DNA of 64,000 bases, taken from the NCBI RefSeq assembly GCF_023898315.1, contig NC_064614.1, positions 74,288,501-74,352,500 on the forward strand, given 5' to 3'. This DNA is from Schistocerca nitens. Taxonomy: Eukaryota > Arthropoda > Insecta > Orthoptera > Acrididae. The position numbers were made by a program, and so were the translations under genes. Under the pieces are notes generated by a model. The model had not been told where the DNA came from, ran no database searches, and worked only from the letters and a program-made list of their open reading frames with translations. Positions 11,850 to 22,389 of the stretch are shown here, piece by piece (the first letter of the stretch is position 1; each line of letters opens with the position of its first letter).

Positions 11850-13459
11850 ATTATGCCTTTCAGCGTTCAGTCTGGAGCATAGTCCCCCTTATAAAATTCC
11901 TCCATGATCCCCTATTCAGTGCTAACATTGATGCCTCTTCTGATGTTAAGCGTATTACTTCAAAATCATTCTTAACCGAATCCAGGTACCTTCTCCTTCG
12001 CCTACCCCGACTCCTCCTACCTTCTACTGCTGAACCCATGAGTCTCTTGGGTAACCTTGATTCTCCCATGCGTGTAACATGCCCCCACCATCTAAGCCTG
12101 TTCGCCCTGACTGCTACATCTGTAGAGTTCATTCCCCGTTTTTCATTGATTTCCTCATTGTGGAGCCGGCCGCGGTGGTCTCGCGGTACTAGGCACGCAG
12201 TCCGGAACCGTGCGACTGCTACGGTCGCAGGTTCGAATCCTGCCTGGGGCATGGATGTGTGTGATGTCCTTAGGTTAGTTAGGTTTAAGTAGTTCTAAGT
12301 TCTAGGGGACTGATGACCACAGCAGTTGAGTCCCATAGTGCTCAGAGCCATTTGAACCATTTTGAACCTCATTGTGGACACTCTCCTGCCATTGTTCCCA
12401 TCTACTAGTACCTGCAATCATCCTAGCTACTTTCATATCCGTAACCTCAACCTTATTGATAAAGTAACCTGAATCCACCCAGCTTTCGCTCGCATACAAT
12501 AAAGTTGGTCGAAAGATTGAACGGTGCACAGATAACTTAGTCTTGGTACTGACTTCCTTCTTGCAGAAGAGAGTAGATCGTAGCTGAGCGCTCACTGCAT
12601 TAGCTTTGCTACACCTCGCTTCCAGTTCTTTCACTATGTTGACATCCTGTGAGAATATCCATCCTATGTACTTGAAAACGTCCACCTGTTCTAACTTTGT
12701 TTCTCCTATTTGGCACTCAATCCGTTTATATCTGTTTCCCACTGCCATTACTTTCGTTTTGGAGATGTTAATCTTCATACCATAGTCCTTACATTTCTGA
12801 TCTAGCTCTGAAATATTACTTTGCAAACTTTCAATCGAATCTGCCATCACAACTAAGTCATCGGCATATGCGAGACTGCTTATTTTGTGTTCACATATCT
12901 TAATCTCACCCAGCCAGTTTATTGTTTTTAACATATGATCCATAAATAATATGAACAACAGTGGAGACAGGTTGCAGCCTTGTCTTACCCCTGAAACTAC
13001 TCTGAACCATGAACTCAATTTACCGTCAACTCTAACTGCTGCCTGACTATCTATGTAAAGACCTTTAATTGCTTGCAAAAGTGTACCTTCTATTCCATAA
13101 TCTCGTAGAACAGACAATAACTTCCTTCTAGGAAACCGGTCATATGCCTTTTCTAGATCTATAAAGCATAAATACAATTCCCTATTCCACTCGTAACACT
13201 TCTCCATTATTTGCCGTAACCTAAAGATCTGGACCTGACAACCTCTAAGAGGCCTAAACCCACACTGATTTTCATCCAATTTGTCCTCAACTAATACTCG
13301 CACTTTCCTTTCAAGAACACCTGAGAAGATTTTACCCACATCGCTGATTAAAGAGATACCTCTGTAGTCGTTACAATCTTTTCTGTTTCCATGTTTAAAG
13401 ATTGGTGTGATTACTGCTTTCGTCCAGTCTGATGCAACCTGTACCGAGTCCCACGCCAT
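11850..13459 (-). pseudogene. LINE reverse transcriptase with intact catalytic core, interrupted by a SINE
   Basis: From 13459 to about 12380 a single frame of about 360 codons stays open. It carries VITPIFKHGNRKDCNDYRGI, CFIDLEKAYDRFP (motif A), SGVRQGCNLSPLLF (motif B) and SLAYADDLVVM (motif C). The frame runs on to about 12302 only because it reads into the antisense SINE. Coding resumes after the SINE, with RLRWWGHVTRMG and a basic SRGRRRRRYLDSVKNDF stretch, down to 11860. The SINE and the 5' truncation, not point mutation, are what disable it. Confidence 0.85.
12165..12366 (+). mobile_element. tRNA-derived SINE (family I), full length
   Basis: Flanked by a perfect 12-bp duplication CCTCATTGTGGA (12153-12164 and 12367-12378). 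The 5' head is tRNA-like, with an A-box-like tggtctcgcggt stretch and a clean B box ggttcgaatcc near 12230-12240. The body contains gtccttaggttagttagg and ends ...gccatttgaaccattttgaa. Three more copies of the same layout occur at 19877, 45904 and 49673, and a head-swapped relative at 30356. Mobility would depend on a LINE enzyme. Confidence 0.92.
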
Positions 13460-14721
13460 TTATTATCAAGTTGTAATCCCAAAACTTTTACACCCTCAAC
13501 TTCTCATATTTCCATGCCATCATATTTTATACACACTTTAGAAGGAAATCTCTTGGAAGTTCTGAACTGCATATAGTGGGTCTTTTCAAAGGTTTAATGA
13601 CAGTAAACTGGCTATGGACCACCTAATGTCAGTAAAACTTTGATTAGCTGCCCTTTCTAATTTTATGTTTGCTTTGCTATTTATTGCAATGTTTGTATCA
13701 CCTGCAAATAAGACAAACTTGGCATCTGGTAATGAACAGATGACAGGCCATTACTATACTCAAGAAAAAGTAGTGAACCTAGTTGGGGTACACCACATGT
13801 AATTTTTTTCCCAGTCATATGATGTCTGATTGCACACTGCTGAAGTGTTACGTAATGACACCCTTTGTTTTCTGTTAGCAAAATATGACTCAAACCACTT
13901 TGCAGCACTACCAGTGACACCATAACCTCTTAATTTACTTAAAAGAATGGCAGGTCACAGAATATGCCAGTTGCCTCTAATTTGTTGTCTAATGAATTAA
14001 GGACAATTTTCCTGTAAGTGTAAATAGCCTTCCCAATATCAGAACGCTTAAAAAACCCAAATTGTGACTTTAAGAGTATGTTATTTTCACTAAGGTGCTT
14101 AGGCAGACGCTTGAACATAAGATTTTTAAAGATTTTGGAAAAAGCTGGCCAAAATGAGATCGGTCGGTAATTAGAAGGCATTTCTTGGTCCCCTTTCTTG
14201 TGGAGAGCTATAACTTCAGCATATATAAGCCAGTCTGGGAATGTCCCTGTGATAAGCGATTGATTACACAAATAACTTAAGATATGACTAAACTCACATG
14301 AACACTCTTTTATTAACTTCGTTGGTATGTTATCATAACTAGTAGAATGCTTTGATTTCTAGGACTTTGTGAAGGATTCTATTTCTTTGGGTGAAGTAAG
14401 TGTCAATTCCATTTTACTGAGATTGCTTCTGTGCACTGGTCTCAAATATTCACTGCATTATTTGCTGAAACAGACAACCCCACGCTATCAGTAACAGGGA
14501 CAAAATACTTGTTTAAATAGTTTGCTACACAACATGCGTTTGGTACCAGGGTTTCATTTATTTTTAGAGCTATTCGTTCCTCTTCATTTCTGGTCCTACC
14601 TGTCTCTGACTTACCTACATCCCATATTGTTTTTATTTTATTGCTAGATGTATTTATCTTCTTCTCATAATGCAGATGTACAGATTTCTGGATGACCTTC
14701 TTCAATATTTTGCAGTAATTT

Positions 14722-16830
14722 TTGTTGTTGTTGTTGTGGTCTTCAGACCGGAGACTGGTTTGATGCAGCTCTGCATACTACTCTATCCTGTGCAAGCTTC
14801 TTCATCTCCCAGTACCTACTGCAACCTACATCCTTCTGTATCAGTTTAGTGTTTTCATCTCTTGGTCTCCCTCTACGATTTTTACCCTCCACGCTGCCCT
14901 CCAATACTAAATTGGTGATCCCTTGCTGCCTCAGAACATGTCCTACCAACCGATCCCTTCTTCTAGTCAAGTTGTGTCACAAACTTCTCTTCTCCCCAAT
15001 CCTATTCAATACCTCCTCATTAGTTATATGATCTACCCATCCAATCTTCAGCATTCTTCTGGAGCACCACATTTGGAAAGCTTCTATCCTCTTCTTGTCC
15101 AAGCTAGTTATCGTCCATGTTTCACTTCCATACATGGCTTCACACCATACAAATACTTTCAGTAACGACTTCCTGACACTTAAATCTATACTCGATGTTG
15201 ACAAATTTCTCTTCTTCAGAAATGCTTTCCTTGCCATTGCCAGTCTACATTTTATATCCTCTCTACTTCGACCAACTCCGAATTTTTCTTTTGTTTCCTT
15301 CACTGCTTGCTCAATATACAGATTGAATAACATCGGGGAGAGGCTACAACCCTGTCTCACTCCCTTCCCACCACTGCTTCCCTTTCATGTTCTTCGACTC
15401 TTATAACTGCCATCTGGATTCTGTACAAATTGTAAATAACGTTTCGCTCCCTGTATTTTACCCCTGCCAACTTCAGAATTTGAAAGAGAGTATTCCAGTC
15501 AACATTGTCAAAAGATTTCTCTAAGTCTACAAATACTAGAAACGTAGGTTTGCCTTTCCTTAATCTAGCTTCTAGGATAAGTCATAGGGTCAGTATTGCC
15601 TCACGTTTTCCAATATTTCTACAGAATCCAAACTAATCTTCCCCGAGGTCGGCTTCTACCAGTTTTTCGATTCGTCTGTAAAGAATTCGCGTTAGTATTT
15701 TGCAGCTGTGACTTATTAAACTAATTGTTCGGTAATATTCACATCTGTCAGCACCTGCGTTTTTTGGGATTGGAATTATTATATTCTTCTTTAAGTCTGG
15801 GGTTATTTCGCCTGTCTCATACGTCTTGCTCACCAGATGGTAGAGTTTTGACAGGACTAGCTCTCCCAAGGCCGTCAGTAATTCTAATGGAATGTTTTCT
15901 ACTCCTAGGGCCTTGTTTCGACTCAGGTCTTTCTGTGCTCTGTCAAACTCTTCACGCAGTATTGTGTCTCCCATTTCATCTTCATCTACATCCTCTTCCA
16001 TTTCCATTATATTGACCTCAAGTACATCGCCCTTGTATAGACCCTCTATATACTCCTTCCACCTTTCTGCTTTCCCTTCTTTGCTTAGAACTGGGTTTCC
16101 ATCTGAGCTCTTGATATTCATACAAGTGGCTCTCCTTTCTCCAAAGGTCTCTTTAATTTTCCTGTAGGCAGTATCTATCTTACCCCTAGTGAGATAAGCC
16201 TCTACATCCTTACATTTGTCCTCTAGCCATCCCTGCTTAGGCATTTTGCACTTCCTGTCGATCTCATTTTTGAGACGTTTGTACTCCTTTTTGCCTGCTT
16301 CATTTACTGCATTTTCATATTTTCTCCTTTCATCAATTAAATTCGATATTTCTTCTGTTACTCAAGGAGTTCTACTAGATTTCTACTAGCCCTCGTCTTT
16401 TTACCTACTTGATCCTCTGCTGGCTTCACTACTTCATCTCTCAAAGCTACCCATTCTTCATCTACTGTATTTCTTTCCCCCATTCCTGTCAATTGTTCAC
16501 TTATGCTCTACCTGAAACTCTGTACAACCTCTGGTTTAGTCAGTTTATCCAGGTCCCATGTTCTTTAATTCCCACCTTTTTGCAGTTTCTTCAGTTTTAA
16601 TCTACAGTTAATATCGAATACATGGTGGTCAGAGTCCACATCTGCCCCTGGAAATGTCTTACAATTTAAAACATGGTTCCTAACTCTCTGTATTACCATT
16701 ATATAACAAATTTTAAACCTATTAGTATCTCCAGGCTTCTTCCATGTATACAACCTTGTTTTATTATTCTTGAACCAATTTTTGTAAAGAGCTATAATGC
16801 TAGTATCAAAGGTGTCCCTACCTATCAAAT
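14722..16830 (-). mobile_element. RTE-like LINE fragment (AAC-tail subfamily), 5' truncated
   Basis: It begins on the plus strand with a ttgttgttgttgttg tail at 14722-14736 and the ctgaagacc-type 3' end. It covers the whole RT and the end of the endonuclease up to about 16830. Compared with the copy at 39.3 kb it has a deletion near 15275, where about 300 bp between the GRSREDIKCR block and the FGVG block is missing. No clear target duplication was found. Confidence 0.85.
14743..16828 (-). pseudogene. RTE-like endonuclease end plus reverse transcriptase, multiply broken
   Basis: Reading the minus strand, 16828-16565 gives RLYTWKKPGDTN and PGADVDSDHHV, the end of the endonuclease with the SDH motif. 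16244-15633 gives the inter-domain region and RT motifs up to RILYRRIEKLVEADLGED. 15360-14977 gives RQGCSLSPMLFNLYIEQAV, joined directly to the C-terminal GRSREDIKCRLAMARKAFL block. That join shows the FADD motif has been deleted. 14970-14743 gives the basic C-terminus ending NQSPV. Frameshifts separate all the pieces. Confidence 0.8.
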
Positions 16831-16849
16831 ACAGTTTTCTTTTTGTCTC

Positions 16850-17430
16850 ACGTAATAACTTTATTCCTTGTGTGATTCATGATTTCTTATTAGACTTCTG
16901 CTTAATTTGAGTGTTACCTACCTTAACGCGTCATCTTGTCTAAAACCACTATTAACTGGTACACCGTTAGTTAAACTGGAAACAATTTTCGCCTGGATTT
17001 AGTTGTTGGAATAAATGTTTTCTATGGTTTTTATTGAGTTGAAATTAATCTCCCTATTGCAGGATGGGTTTGAACATCTGTTAACTCAATCTTACCGAAT
17101 GGGTTTCTGTAAATCAATAGACCAAATATTATCTGGTCTATTTAACTCAGTGTCCTTCTGTACAACCCGACCAAGGAAGAGTACTGAATCTGTGCAAGAC
17201 CAGTCAGATCTAAATCCATACTGCTTTTCTGAGACTGTTTCTAATGCTTTTAATTATATTTCCTGTTACTTTTGTTTAAAATTTAAGAACTGAACCAAGA
17301 ATATTTACCCCCCTGTAAGGGTTTGGGTCTTTCTTATTTCCATTTTTACTCATGAGTTCTGTAATACTAGATCTCCATTCATTTCGAATTTCACTACGAG
17401 CTACAACATTGTTAATCAACTTGGTTCAAA
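16850..17430 (-). pseudogene. decayed non-LTR reverse transcriptase fragment, separate lineage
   Basis: Minus-strand reading of 17400-17280 gives a segment with NGNKKDPNPYRGVNILGSVLKF, the RT motif usually seen as NYRGI/NYRPI. 17290-17060 then gives YGFRSD-SCTDSVLFLGRVVQKDTELNRP, matching the GFR...SC...D region. Stops and frameshifts are frequent. The wording differs from the RTE, CR1 and 12-13 kb LINEs, so this is probably another old family. Edges are not visible. Confidence 0.5.
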
Positions 17431-17608
17431 CTGAAGTGCCGCTCAATAATTAACAGTTGTGGTATGCAGGGCTTTGGCCTATAGACATGTAGCATCTTAC
17501 AGCGTTCCATTTGGAAGAATAATGGAGTTGTAAAGTTCCTTGTTGTGGCGCTAAACGTCGGTCAGCTATTCGTAGACTGTTCATTACCGAGGCATCAGGC
17601 CACTGCCA

Positions 17609-18391
17609 TGTCATTTAGTATTGTAACGGTTACATTATCGACCACCCCACGGGTGTGTTTCAGTTCCAACGACTATGCCAATGGAAGAGTTTTGCTACTG
17701 CTACACAGAATAAATTAGTCTAGGTGTAGGAACATTTATTTATTGTAAGTCATAAATACTTTATATCTGACTCAGGATACACGTTTAAGCCATACACTCT
17801 GAGAACTGAATTCCATAACTGATACTCACTTCCAGTAGTAAACACCTGCCCTGAGACAAAACCAGTAACGACGTCTCTGTGTTATGGGTTGTGCCTTTCC
17901 CAGTCGTGAGTTGTTTACAGCATGGCATATTTTGGTATGGTTGGTTGCTAGCGATAGGAAACTGGCTGTTCACTGTAGACTGTAGACTGAAGGAAGGTCG
18001 CCAAAGACTTTTAAGTGAGCAAGGATGATTGCTCACTGAAGACTACCCGCCGTGGACTGCTAGCCAAAGACCGCTTGCCGAAGACGGTTTTGCAGACTGC
18101 CGGGCTGAGGGCTACTCACCATGCGGATTTCTGCACAGATCTGCACGACTGGCCGACGCTGCTGGAATCAGGCGCTTCTCGCCCATTGTCTCTCCAAGTG
18201 GAATGATGTCATCGTTGCCTCTGGTTGGTGCCCGTGGTGGACATAGCAAAGTAGTCCAGTCAATGCGAGCGATATCTATGGGCAACCATTGATTATATGA
18301 ATGTGTAGTGCTGGTTCTTTCGGACATGGGGTCGTGAGGCGTGCCGAGACAGTCCGCCCAATTGCGTAACGTCCAGATGCAGCTGATGGCA
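17609..18391 (-). repeat. 3' LTR of the Gypsy-type element
   Basis: Alignable by eye with 23691-25801 in blocks. These include tgtaacggttacattatcg versus tgttacggtcacactatcg, ctgagaactgaattcca versus actaagaactgagttga, tcacttccagta, ttgcagactgc, attgtctctc versus gttgtctctc, and cccgtggtg. The outer end is near TGTCATTT or TGTAACGG. The inner end is near 18391, next to a purine tract on the minus strand. Exact ends are uncertain by about 15 bases. Confidence 0.6.
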
Positions 18392-18398
18392 GAGATCC

Positions 18399-18433
18399 CC
18401 TCTCTTTCCTTTCCTTTCCTTTCCTTTCCTTTC
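18399..18433 (+). repeat. (CTTTC)n microsatellite; minus-strand polypurine tract
   Basis: Six near-perfect pentamer units. On the minus strand this is a run of GGAAA immediately upstream of the 3' LTR, which is where a Gypsy element needs its polypurine tract. It has probably expanded by slippage since insertion. Confidence 0.75.
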
Positions 18434-18654
18434 CCTATCTGCCTTCCGTTTACATATAAAGCAACCATTGAAGTTAACATGGCTCCTGGCCTCATCGTGA
18501 TGTATGCTGACACTGTTGCGATGGGCAGGAGACCTACCCAGCAGGGGTAGTACCGTTGGACACATCTCTCCTTCCCAAAGGAGAGACAGGCAGGCGAAGC
18601 CTCTTCTTATTCAGCTGCTACTACTGTTGGTGGACGCAGTCTTTCAAAGTCTTT

Positions 18655-19620
18655 CTATATCCCGACCTCCATGCTGACGCAGCTGGGCTCTGCTTCCAAG
18701 GGCTCAGTTGATGGCAAGGCGTCTGCGTTGGTAGACTGGTACAGTGTTAAACCTCTGTATCTCCCTTCCAGGGATGATGCGTTGTTGGTACCTTCTACTG
18801 GAAGGGGACTGCTGCATGTGGAATGAAGAACCTTCTCAACACGTGATAGGGACTGATTGACATGTTTCTGGTTTTTGTTCCTGTCTGCTGCATATAGGAC
18901 GTACGTCGCATTGTCCAAACGATAAAATACTGTCCACGGAAAGCATTTCTTTTCTCCGTACAGAATCTCTGCATATGAGACTTTGTCATCGACTGCAAAC
19001 TGTCGTTTCCTGTTGCCCATTCTGGTGGTGACAGTGTTGTACTGTTGGTGGGCACCATTGGGGACAGGAGGGTCCTCATCTTTCCACCATCCAATATGTC
19101 TGCTGGAGATGCGTCCTTGTGGGGAATGTCTCTCTAGGAGCACAAAAACATCAGTATTCTCCAGTGACTTGTCAGTCGCGAGCTTTCTCTTTCTTATTTT
19201 TTCCATGAATATCAGAACAAAGCGTTCAGCGACCCCTTTCGATTCGGAAATAAATGGCGTACTGTGGAGGTGCTGGATTTCATGGGCCATGTAGAAAGAC
19301 TCAGACTCTTGACCCGTGCCTTGATCAGCCACAATGGCAAGTGGAAGACTTTCCACAACGATGGTCTGTTTTAACGCCAAGACCATTTGGGACGTCTATG
19401 TCCTGTTCGGCGCTACTACGTACGGGTAGTCTATGTGGACGTCCACGAGAATGAGCAGATCAGTGTAATGGAGATGAAGCCCATTACAGGGTTTTGATGC
19501 CTCAGACAAGGCAAAGAAGAGTACAGTGGTGAGCAACGCATATTCACGTCTGTGATTTGGGCGTGGTTGCCCCAATCTGGACACATAGAATGCAACCGCT
19601 CTAAAAGATCCAATACCAAA
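18655..19620 (-). pseudogene. Gypsy-type integrase, broken
   Basis: An open minus frame 19386-18655 (243 residues) contains LAIVADQGTGQ, corresponding to the catalytic DNGTQF block (D and G kept). It then has HLHSTPFISESKGVAERFV, corresponding to the usual P...SNGQAER stretch, with the catalytic Glu in ERF. A C-terminal region with CFPWTVFYRLDNATYVL resembles the GPY/F-like domain. Upstream, in a shifted frame (19584-19396), the text HYTDLLILVDVHIDYPYVV matches the first catalytic Asp region. So at least one frameshift lies near 19390-19440, and the zinc-binding N-terminus is not clean. Confidence 0.75.
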
Positions 19621-19876
19621 AGAGTAGCCGGTTTATATGATTAAGTTAATAGCACCAGGGGTTCAACTATTTTATTTCTATACTTGACCTGCACAATTCT
19701 ACAAACTTTCATGTGAATTGTCTGATAACTGCAACTCTTTAGTGTTCCGTGAAGTGTGAACAAATATGGGGGCCCAATTAAAGCATGTAGCACTGTTTAT
19801 GATGGATCACCGATCTCAAGAGCCACTAACACTGCTTTTTCAGCTTAAGAAAGAATGCATCAGAGACAATGGTATC

Positions 19877-20076
19877 AAAATGGTTCAAATGGCTCTGAGC
19901 ACTATGGGACTCAACTGCTGAGGTCATTAGTCCCCTAGAACTTAGAACTAGTTAAACCTAACTAACCTAAGGACATCACAAACATCCATGCCCGAGGCAG
20001 GATTCGAACCTGCGACCGTAGCGGTCTTGCGGTTCCAGACTGCAGCGCCTTTAACCGCACGGCCTCTTCGGCCGGC
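19877..20076 (-). mobile_element. tRNA-derived SINE (family I), full length
   Basis: Same family as 12165-12366, inverted. Perfect 11-bp duplication ACAATGGTATC at 19866-19876 and 20077-20087. The B box (gattcgaacctgcg on the plus strand) is intact. The body keeps the ctaacctaaggacatcac stretch. Confidence 0.92.
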
Positions 20077-20446
20077 ACAATGGTATCGTTACGAGTGCCC
20101 CAGAGAAGTATGATTGGACCGCTGTTGTTCTACATATACATAAATTATTTAGCGGACAGTTTGGCAGCAATCTGCGGTTGTTTGCTGAAGATGCCGTTAT
20201 GTACTGAAAGGTGTCGAAATTGAGCGGTTGTAGGAAGTACAAGACTACTTACAAGGGAACCTCCCCATCGCACCCCCCTCAGATTTAGTTATAAGTTGGC
20301 ACAGTGGATAGGCCTTGAAAAACTGAACACAGATCAATCGAGAAAACAGGAAGAAGTTTTGTCAAACTGTGAAAAAAATAAGCAAAATATACGAATTGAA
20401 TAGTCGATGTGTAACATAAGTCAGATCAAGGACCATGTTATGTGAT

Positions 20447-20515
20447 GAGAGCTGTGGTCTCGTGGTTAGCGTAAGCGACTTCGGTACGAGAGGACCTCGG
20501 TTCAAGTTTTCCCTA
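20447..20515 (+). other. tRNA-like sequence in left arm of fold-back element
   Basis: Contains an A-box-like stretch (tggtctcgtggttagcg) and, about 40 bases later, a B-box-like ggttcaagttt. The B box departs from the strong GGTTCGANTCC consensus. The arrangement resembles a tRNA-derived SINE head. No CCA or acceptor stem is evident, so it is not a functional tRNA gene. Confidence 0.6.
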
Positions 20516-21159
20516 CAGTAAAAATTTTAACTTTTTTATTTTCTAGCAATTGACGTGTGTCAATTATCAAAGTTCAGGCACTCACACAATCAACTTCGCT
20601 CTCGAAAATACCAGGACATGTTCAGATTTGCTTCGACATATGCAGGATTTGACGGTCTACACGGAAAAAATTTGAAAACGTTAAAAACATATGTTTTGAC
20701 AGAGCACAGGGAAAACTTTGTGACTGTGAAACTGTTGCATTCATTTGTTGCAGTTTATGTGACAAACTCTTATGTTTTCATCACTTTTTTGGGAGTTATT
20801 ATCACATCCACAAGAAAACCTAAATCGGGCAAGGTAGAAGACTCTTTTTACCCATTCGCCAAGTGTACAAGTTAGGTGGATCGACAACATATTCCTGTCA
20901 TGTGACGCACATGCCGTCACCAGTGTCGTATAGAATATATCAGACGTGTTTTCCTGTGGAGGAATCGGTTGACCTATGACCTTGCGATCAAATGTTTTCG
21001 GTTCCCATTGGAGAGGAACGTACTTTCGTCTACTAATCGCACGGTTTTGCGGTGCGGTCGCACAACACAGACACTAAACTTATTACAGTGAACAGAGACG
21101 TCAATGAACGAACTGACAGATCATAACTTTGCGAAAATAAATAAAGTAAAATTTTCACC

Positions 21160-21232
21160 TGAGAGAAGACTTGAACTAAGGACCTCTCGTTCCGTATTTG
21201 TTCACGCTAACCACAGGACCACGGCGCTCCTG
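21160..21232 (-). other. tRNA-like sequence in right arm of fold-back element
   Basis: On the minus strand it reads gtggtcctgtggttagcgtg ... gagaggtccttagttcaag, the counterpart of the left-arm sequence. The two arms therefore carry mirror-image tRNA-like modules. Bases differ at scattered positions, so the arms have evolved separately since formation. Confidence 0.6.
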
Positions 21233-22389
21233 AGCTCAAGCTATCGTTGATGTTGTATATATTGCATCTGGACTACTCAGTTTGTATATTTTGCTTATTT
21301 TTTTCATTGTTCCACACAACTTCTTCCTGTTTTCTCGATTGATCTGTGTTCAGTTTTTCAAGGCCTGTCCACTCTGCCAACTTATAACTACGAGTAAATC
21401 TGAGGGGGGTGCGATGGGGAGGTTCCCTTGTTAGAAAAAACTTACAGTTGGTGTGATGAATGACAGCTAGCCTTGAATAAGGAAAAACATAAGCTAAAGT
21501 GGATGAATATTAAGATAAAATCTGTAATGTTCGGTTAGGCTACAGTATTCTAGTGTCCTGCTTGACACAGTCAAGTCGTTTAAATACCTGGGTGTAACGT
21601 TGCAAAGCGATGTAGATGGAACGAGCATGTGAAAACTTTGGTAGGGAAGGTAACTGGTTGATTTCGGTTTCGTGGGACAATTTTAGGAAAAAGTGGTTCA
21701 CCGGTAAAGGAGACATCATATAGGACGCTGGTGCGACTTATTCTTGACTACTGCTCGAGTGTTTGGGATCCGTACCAGGTCGGATTGTAGGCGGACATTA
21801 AAATAATTCAGAGGCGGGCTGCTTGGTTTGTTAGTGGTAGATTGGAACAAGACGTAAATATTACGGACATGCTTCGGGAGCTCAAATGGGAATCCCCTGG
21901 AGGGAAGGCGACGTTCTTTTCGAGAAACACTATGGGGAAAATTTAGAGAACCTGCGTTTGAAGCTGGCTATCCGAACGATTCTACTGCCGCCAACATACA
22001 TCGCGCCCTAGGATCACGAAGATAAAGACACGAAAACTGAGGGCTCATACGGAGTCATATAGACATTCGTTATTCCTTCGCTCTGTTTGCAAGTGGTACA
22101 GGAAAGGCAATGACTATTAGTGGTATAGGCTACCCTCCGCCACGCACCGTACGTTTTTTTTTTTTTTGCGGAATCTCTACGTAGATGTGGATGTAGATAT
22201 AGATGTACACATATGGTTGTAGAAGCATGACTCTATTATGAACTACAGCACACTGAGCACATTTTGCCATTAGAAGAATGTCCAACGGAGTCTAGTTTGC
22301 ACACATTCCGGGATGCAGCACTATTCCTACATGTGTGGCGAGTTTTACGGTCTTGTGTACCCTTGCGAGCGTTCCAATTTCGAAAACTG

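Larger units (their letters stand above)
11826..13459 (-). mobile_element. non-LTR LINE (clade unassigned), 5' truncated, inserted in family III LINE
   Basis: The minus-strand element ends in a (CAT)n tail at 11827-11841, read as ATG repeats on its own strand, and is 5' truncated in its RT domain at 13459. Target duplication ATTTATT flanks it. A SINE at 12165-12366 is inserted in its 3' coding part. Its RT differs clearly from the RTE and CR1 copies in this window. Confidence 0.8.
10850..14721 (-). mobile_element. Jockey/CR1-superfamily LINE (family III), split by a second LINE
   Basis: Minus-strand coding fragments lie at 14705-14442 (linker between endonuclease and RT), 14271-13939 (RT motifs 1-2), 13923-13681 (motif B, CGVPQ with LGSLLFL) and 11820-11240 (C-terminal part). 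The element is interrupted at 11826-13459 by an unrelated LINE, flanked by a 7-bp ATTTATT duplication (11819-11825 and about 13460). On its upstream side it stops where an RTE tail begins at 14722. The region 10868-11222, downstream of the coding end, is a tandem repeat that may be its 3' UTR. Clade placement is uncertain. Confidence 0.65.
20252..21430. mobile_element. long fold-back DNA transposon, Harbinger-like TTA target duplication
   Basis: The ends are perfect inverted repeats starting CAAGGGAACCTCCCCATCGC and stay alignable for about 290-300 bases on each side. The flanks carry TTA on both sides (20249-20251 and 21431-21433), which suits PIF/Harbinger elements. Each arm contains a tRNA-like sequence pointing inward-consistent with its own arm. 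The central 560 bp holds no transposase; the 106-codon frame at 20555-20875 has no family resemblance. It is therefore non-autonomous and would need a transposase in trans. It interrupts the family II LINE. Confidence 0.85.
20088..22215 (+). mobile_element. CR1-like LINE (family II), 3' half, split by a fold-back element
   Basis: The plus strand reads a decayed RT: VPQRSMIGPLLFYIYINYLADSL just after 20090 (motif B), then a degraded FADD region. After the fold-back element it continues with SWCDEQLALN and, further on, RTLVRLILDYCSSVWDPYQV-like sequence near 21720-21790. The 3' UTR holds the attagtggtataggctaccctcc block also found at 54975-55005, and the tail is a run of GTAGATGTGG-type repeats to about 22215. 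The family I copies have a different 3' UTR. The start may lie left of the SINE. Confidence 0.7.

Noticed and set aside
18029..18513. Overlapping frames of 87-133 codons on both strands
   Set aside because: They fall in the 3' LTR and polypurine region of the Gypsy-type element and are not conserved with the other LTR.
20555..20875. 106-codon frame in the centre of the fold-back element
   Set aside because: No transposase motif or other family resemblance; it lies between arms of a non-autonomous element.
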